Positions 60,031 to 64,000 of a stretch of DNA of 64,000 nucleotides are shown here, piece by piece. The position numbers and the translations under genes are program-made. Position 1 is the stretch's first letter. Every line of letters begins with the position of its first letter. Location of the stretch: the NCBI GenBank assembly GCA_947044365.1, contig OX345636.1, positions 61,073,537 to 61,137,536 on the forward strand, written 5' to 3'. The DNA is from Petrosia ficiformis (lineage: Eukaryota > Porifera > Demospongiae > Haplosclerida > Petrosiidae). The notes below the pieces were generated by a model, which worked only from the letters and a program-made list of their open reading frames with translations, was not told where the DNA came from and did not search any database.

Positions 60031-61920
60031 TACAACTACAGTATATAATCTGTACTTAAAATTAAAAATTTGTGATATTTGAATTAAACATTGGCCACAC
60101 CCACCATTAATTAATTAAACGAATGCAAAATCTGCAGACTCAGAGAAACCTAAAACTTTCTTGAAACATTTCTAAGATGTTCATGCATGTACTATTAATT
60201 GACTGTCTATTACTATCCCATGTCTGAGTTCACCTAACTACATGTTACATGCCTTGCTTTGGCAACAAAATTAAATACCACTTACTCATAACAACCATAC
60301 ATAAGTAATAGATAGAGTAAAGGCAAAACACAAAGAAGTGATAATTACATGTACGTATGTATGTATGGTTGTTATATGGAAGTGGAATTTAATATTGTTG
60401 CCAAAACAAGGTACCACCCCCATCTTGTTCCTGTGCTTTTTCGGTTTTGATATATATCAGTGTTTATGAAAAGCTCATATGGCGCACCATTGACCCAAAG
60501 AGCTTGTTAATTATTTAGCACTGTACAGTTCTCTCTTTGAGCCACATGGTGCAATTAATTATGATTACATTGTCACTAACAGCTTTGTTAACTGGCTCAA
60601 GATGTTTCCAATGGCATAACACTCTAACCATTGTTGAGCCAATTTGGCCCAAGCTTCAAACTTATCAAACCTCAGATTTAAAAAAAAAATTGATTATAAT
60701 TATATAATTATAATACAATCACAATATAATAATTTTATTATTATTATCATGTATTGTCTACAATTATTTTCTTATCAGTAATTATTGTTCTACAATGTGA
60801 GTGCATTGATTAAAATAGTAAAGCCCTTACTTAATCCTTAGACAACTGTTATGGAATATACAACAGTGTACATGTATGTGACATTTGGTACCATACTGCA
60901 TTCATGATCATGATGTAGCATTCTAAGTGTCATGTTTGTCTTCAGCAGCCAATCCTTATAAATTAAAGAAAGTCATGACGATTATTTGAGCTGAAAATAG
61001 ACTTAGACGGATTTTAATGGATATCCCCATTTGTTCAGCATTCATAAGAGCAGCACCACATTGATACTTGGGTTTTCATGCATTTGGGATATCTTCTTGA
61101 ATGAACCATGTACATGTACACTCTGGATGTATATATATATGTACATGTAGATGGTGTGAGACTATCAGTACCATCATGATAGGAGACAAAATGACTGATG
61201 TAATACATTAATTATCCTCTATCCATTTTAGTATATTGTACATGTCCACTACAATGACTCCATAAGTTACATGTACTGTACAACCTCTTAAAAGCAGATG
61301 CACATGGTAAATTTGAAAATATTTTCAGTTACTATTGATTTCATAGACATAGCCAGACCTTTAAGATTGGATGGGCCAGGCAAAGCATACATGTACATGT
61401 ACATGTAGATCGGCGTGCAAAGCATGCCGAAACAGTTTAGTGCTAATAAATTTTTGATGGGCATGGTCTACCGTTCGTGGCCAGGCAGACGAGTTCAGTT
61501 GAAACTACTTCAACTTAGGGATGGGCGATTATGAAAATATGAATCAATTATTATTATATGTGCAAGTATCACGATTATTGCCATTATTGGTTACCTTACA
61601 TACAATGTACATGTATGTATGTACATTTCATTGAACAATCAAATTGATACCTTTTATTAGTTTAGTAAACAGTGTTGAAAAACTGATTTAGATGTGATAG
61701 TACTGAAAACCTGAAGTTATGGCACAATAATCATTATTTTTGTGACCACGATATGGCCAACATCATTATCACAGGAAATTTTAATCACGATTATCAAAAT
61801 ATTCCCCATCCCTACTTCAACTGCATGACCCTAGTTGAATCTGCTGGTTCCATCATCTTTAATACACATCTTCATAAATATATCCTTGAGAGCATTCAAA
61901 CTCTCTGATGTTCTCTAAGT
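60030..61920 (+). repeat. Intron block, second copy of 35270-36900
   Basis: Same order of matching segments as 35270-36900 plus an inserted MITE. It includes another copy of the hairpin-bearing repeat (about 60463-60655). Confidence 0.8.
61516..61814. mobile_element. hAT-like MITE, 299 bp, perfect 8-bp target duplication
   Basis: The ends TAGGGATGGGCGAT and ATTCCCCATCCCTA are imperfect inverted repeats; both sides carry CTTCAACT (61508-61515, 61815-61822). The paralogous block near 36700-36725 lacks the element. The interior holds ATTATGA/AATCACGATTAT sequences. Confidence 0.85.
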
Positions 61921-62109
61921 GAAAAAACGATATTTATCACACAATAATTATAGTACAATGTACCTTACACTACACCTCCTAATTATGTGAATAATATTGC
62001 CTGAGCCACAGCCCAGGCTGGCCCTGTGCTAGCTACACCTATCCTTGCAGTGACTAACTCTCTAAAATAAGGACACCTTGCTATTATGTAAAGCAGTCAG
62101 AAATATACA

Positions 62110-62650
62110 TGCCACAAATATTTTTTCTTAATTTATTGAAGGACAAAAAAATTTAAACACAAAGCGAAAAACATCATCTGATCTTTCAATATGGTACCAT
62201 TGGTGCCAGTCTATTGGAGAAAGAAGCATAAACAGCAGTTTTCATTGCTACCTTGCTAACGAAAAGAATTTACCTTTTAGTATATATACCTGAAGGACCT
62301 CGAATTTACAAGTTCTAGAGAGAGTTTAAAAGCATCACGAAAGATGCTGAAGAAACAAGGCAAAGGAGATCATCCCCAGGCAGTAATGTCTTATCTAATG
62401 AGGATATTGTAGCAAACTGGTGCACGGGGCTGTTCAAATCCAGGTGTCCTCTAATCATTTTTGAGCATTTTATCCAAGAACGATCAGAAAGTATGTGCAA
62501 ACCAATGTCTCCATTTTACTTAGCCATCAACTGGAATAATTGGACTACTATTGGTTCCAAATAGTATAAGATAATGATTTTGCCCCTTTTTTGGGTAAAT
62601 GTATATAGACAAATATTGAAAGGGTGTCCTCCTTCCTTTTGATGGTTTAA
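62110..62650 (+). other. Unidentified insert with an interrupted frame
   Basis: No paralog is seen in the window. A + strand frame at about 62314-62567 is open for about 80 codons (SNEDIVANWCTGLFKSRCPL, then EHFIQERSESMCKPMSPFYL) but has no convincing start and no recognised family. It could be a transposon remnant. Confidence 0.25.
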
Positions 62651-62789
62651 TTGAAGGGGAAAGTATGTACTATTTTCAGACTTGCATGAGTTTTCTGGGA
62701 TCCAGTAAACCCATACATCTACATGTATTCAAGAGGTTATTTGAGAGGGTAGCTATAGTGTTTCTCTTCCTGAATGAATGTACATTCTG

Positions 62790-64000
62790 ATAGTGACATT
62801 ACCTCATGATAAGACACAAACAGACTGAATGTTGTACATTAAACATCTCTCCTGATACAGTACATAGACTATTCATAAATAAATCAAGTCTACCATTCTA
62901 TTGTAAGCATTACTAGTATACAGTGTTCTGAACATGATTTTACTATTTGTGGTACATGGATTAATTTATTAATAGGTGTTGCTAAGTTTCTTGAATCATG
63001 GCAAAAGTTAGTAGAAAACGATGAGGGATAGCGAGGTAGGCTTAATTCCAGAACTAACAATGATACTGTACCACCACCACCAAAAAGCCTAGTGAGAACA
63101 TACCCTGCTAGTATATTGTCTAATATACATGTATCTGTACGTTATAAGTGAGAACACACGATTAAGGAGAACAATTTTCAGTCTCAATTGGCTTCTTGCC
63201 AATCTTTGTAGTTAAAAACCATCATTCATTTGTATAAATTATAAGTACTGTGTACCTTACTGAACTGTCCATTCAACAATAAACTGTTAACACTACAATT
63301 TAATGGGTTCTGTCTTCATGTAACCATTGTGTGATTATGTCATCATTATAATTATCATTATTCTATACAGTATCATTGTTAGTATTGGGTGTGGTTTTAT
63401 ATTTTATATAATCAAATGTGTTTCTATTTATAGTAGTGAATGGTTACATGAACAAACTGTCAGTTAATATCTCATTTGTAATTTATAATGTATGGATTGC
63501 CATCTTTTCTAATCATCCTCTAAATTAAGGACATCTTCTATAATTAGAACACATTCACTAGTCCTAATGGTGTCTTCATTATGAAAGTTCCATGTATATT
63601 GTGTTATATTTGCTGTTTATTAATTACATCAAATAGTTAATAATTATGTTAGTTGAATTAGGAACCAGTGAGCACATTCAAACTCCTTTTACAATCTTTG
63701 TTAGTCAAAATGTTCTTAGTGCCTCAAGTAATATACACAATGTATTGTCACTATGATGATATCAGGCATCATCACCATGCAAATTCCATGTGTACACAAG
63801 GAGGTACAGTACTTGTTGTGTGTAGTATTTCTACCTATGGATTTGCTCCTTGTCTTGGAAAGGCAATCGAGTGTTTAAACTGTTAATTGTAGAACTCCAT
63901 CTTGATGTGGTCATTTCTCATAATGGCACTGTGGTCAGTGTTAATATCGTAGATGCATAGCTGTGGTTATACCACATGCTGTATGTAAACTACACATGAC
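62790..64000 (+). repeat. Ankyrin intron 6: further duplicated blocks
   Basis: 62790-63120 matches 45110-45440. 63220-63370 and 63800-64000 match 37690-38010 (TTAACACTACAATTTA, TGTCTTCATGTAACCATTGT, AATGGCACTGTGGTCAGTGT, TATACCACATGCTGTATGTA). 63560-63700 resembles 39320-39440. No exon seen before the window ends. Confidence 0.7.

Overview
The window is non-bacterial, AT-rich animal nuclear DNA. Genes are split into many GT-AG exons, introns hold numerous transposable elements, and the protein domains seen (ZU5, death domain, ankyrin repeats) are metazoan. Very short introns in one gene, one-ankyrin-repeat-per-exon structure in another, and abundant TACATGTA-type microsatellites fit a demosponge such as Amphimedon. 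That assignment is inference: no rRNA, tRNA or mitochondrial marker is present.

Region 1 (1-7117): an imperfect hairpin repeat (1-1120) abuts a compact gene on the + strand with about 21 exons (1170-7117, probably starting further left). I could join its exons in frame by hand. It encodes a long coiled coil, a ZU5 domain, acidic/Ser-rich spacer exons, a UPA-like region and a C-terminal death-domain-like module, the ZU5-UPA-DD order of UNC5/PIDD/ankyrin-type proteins. Region 2 (7118-16700) is mostly repeats: a piggyBac-like MITE, an inverted orphan copy of the death-domain exon, several minisatellites, a palindrome and decayed LINE ends.

Region 3 (16751 to beyond the right edge): one large ankyrin-repeat gene on the + strand. 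Exons of 27, 90, 105, 90, 99 and 99 nt, all phase 0, are separated by introns of 6-10 kb. The introns hold a small antisense two-exon gene (18181-19045), a dead Penelope-like element (31.3-32.5 kb), several hAT-like MITEs with 8-bp target duplications, a young Ty3/Gypsy-type LTR element lacking its reverse transcriptase (54906-58051), minisatellites, and intron blocks duplicated elsewhere in the same gene.

The most striking signal is shared by both genes. Two ankyrin exons (48029-48127 and 54309-54407) sit in 1.65-kb duplicated blocks whose introns are almost identical, yet the exons differ at 31 of 99 bases, with 17 replacement and 3 silent codon changes. The two death-domain exon copies differ by 13 replacement codons, one stop and one silent codon. 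This looks like diversification of recognition modules, or homogenisation of introns around old exons; either is worth testing.
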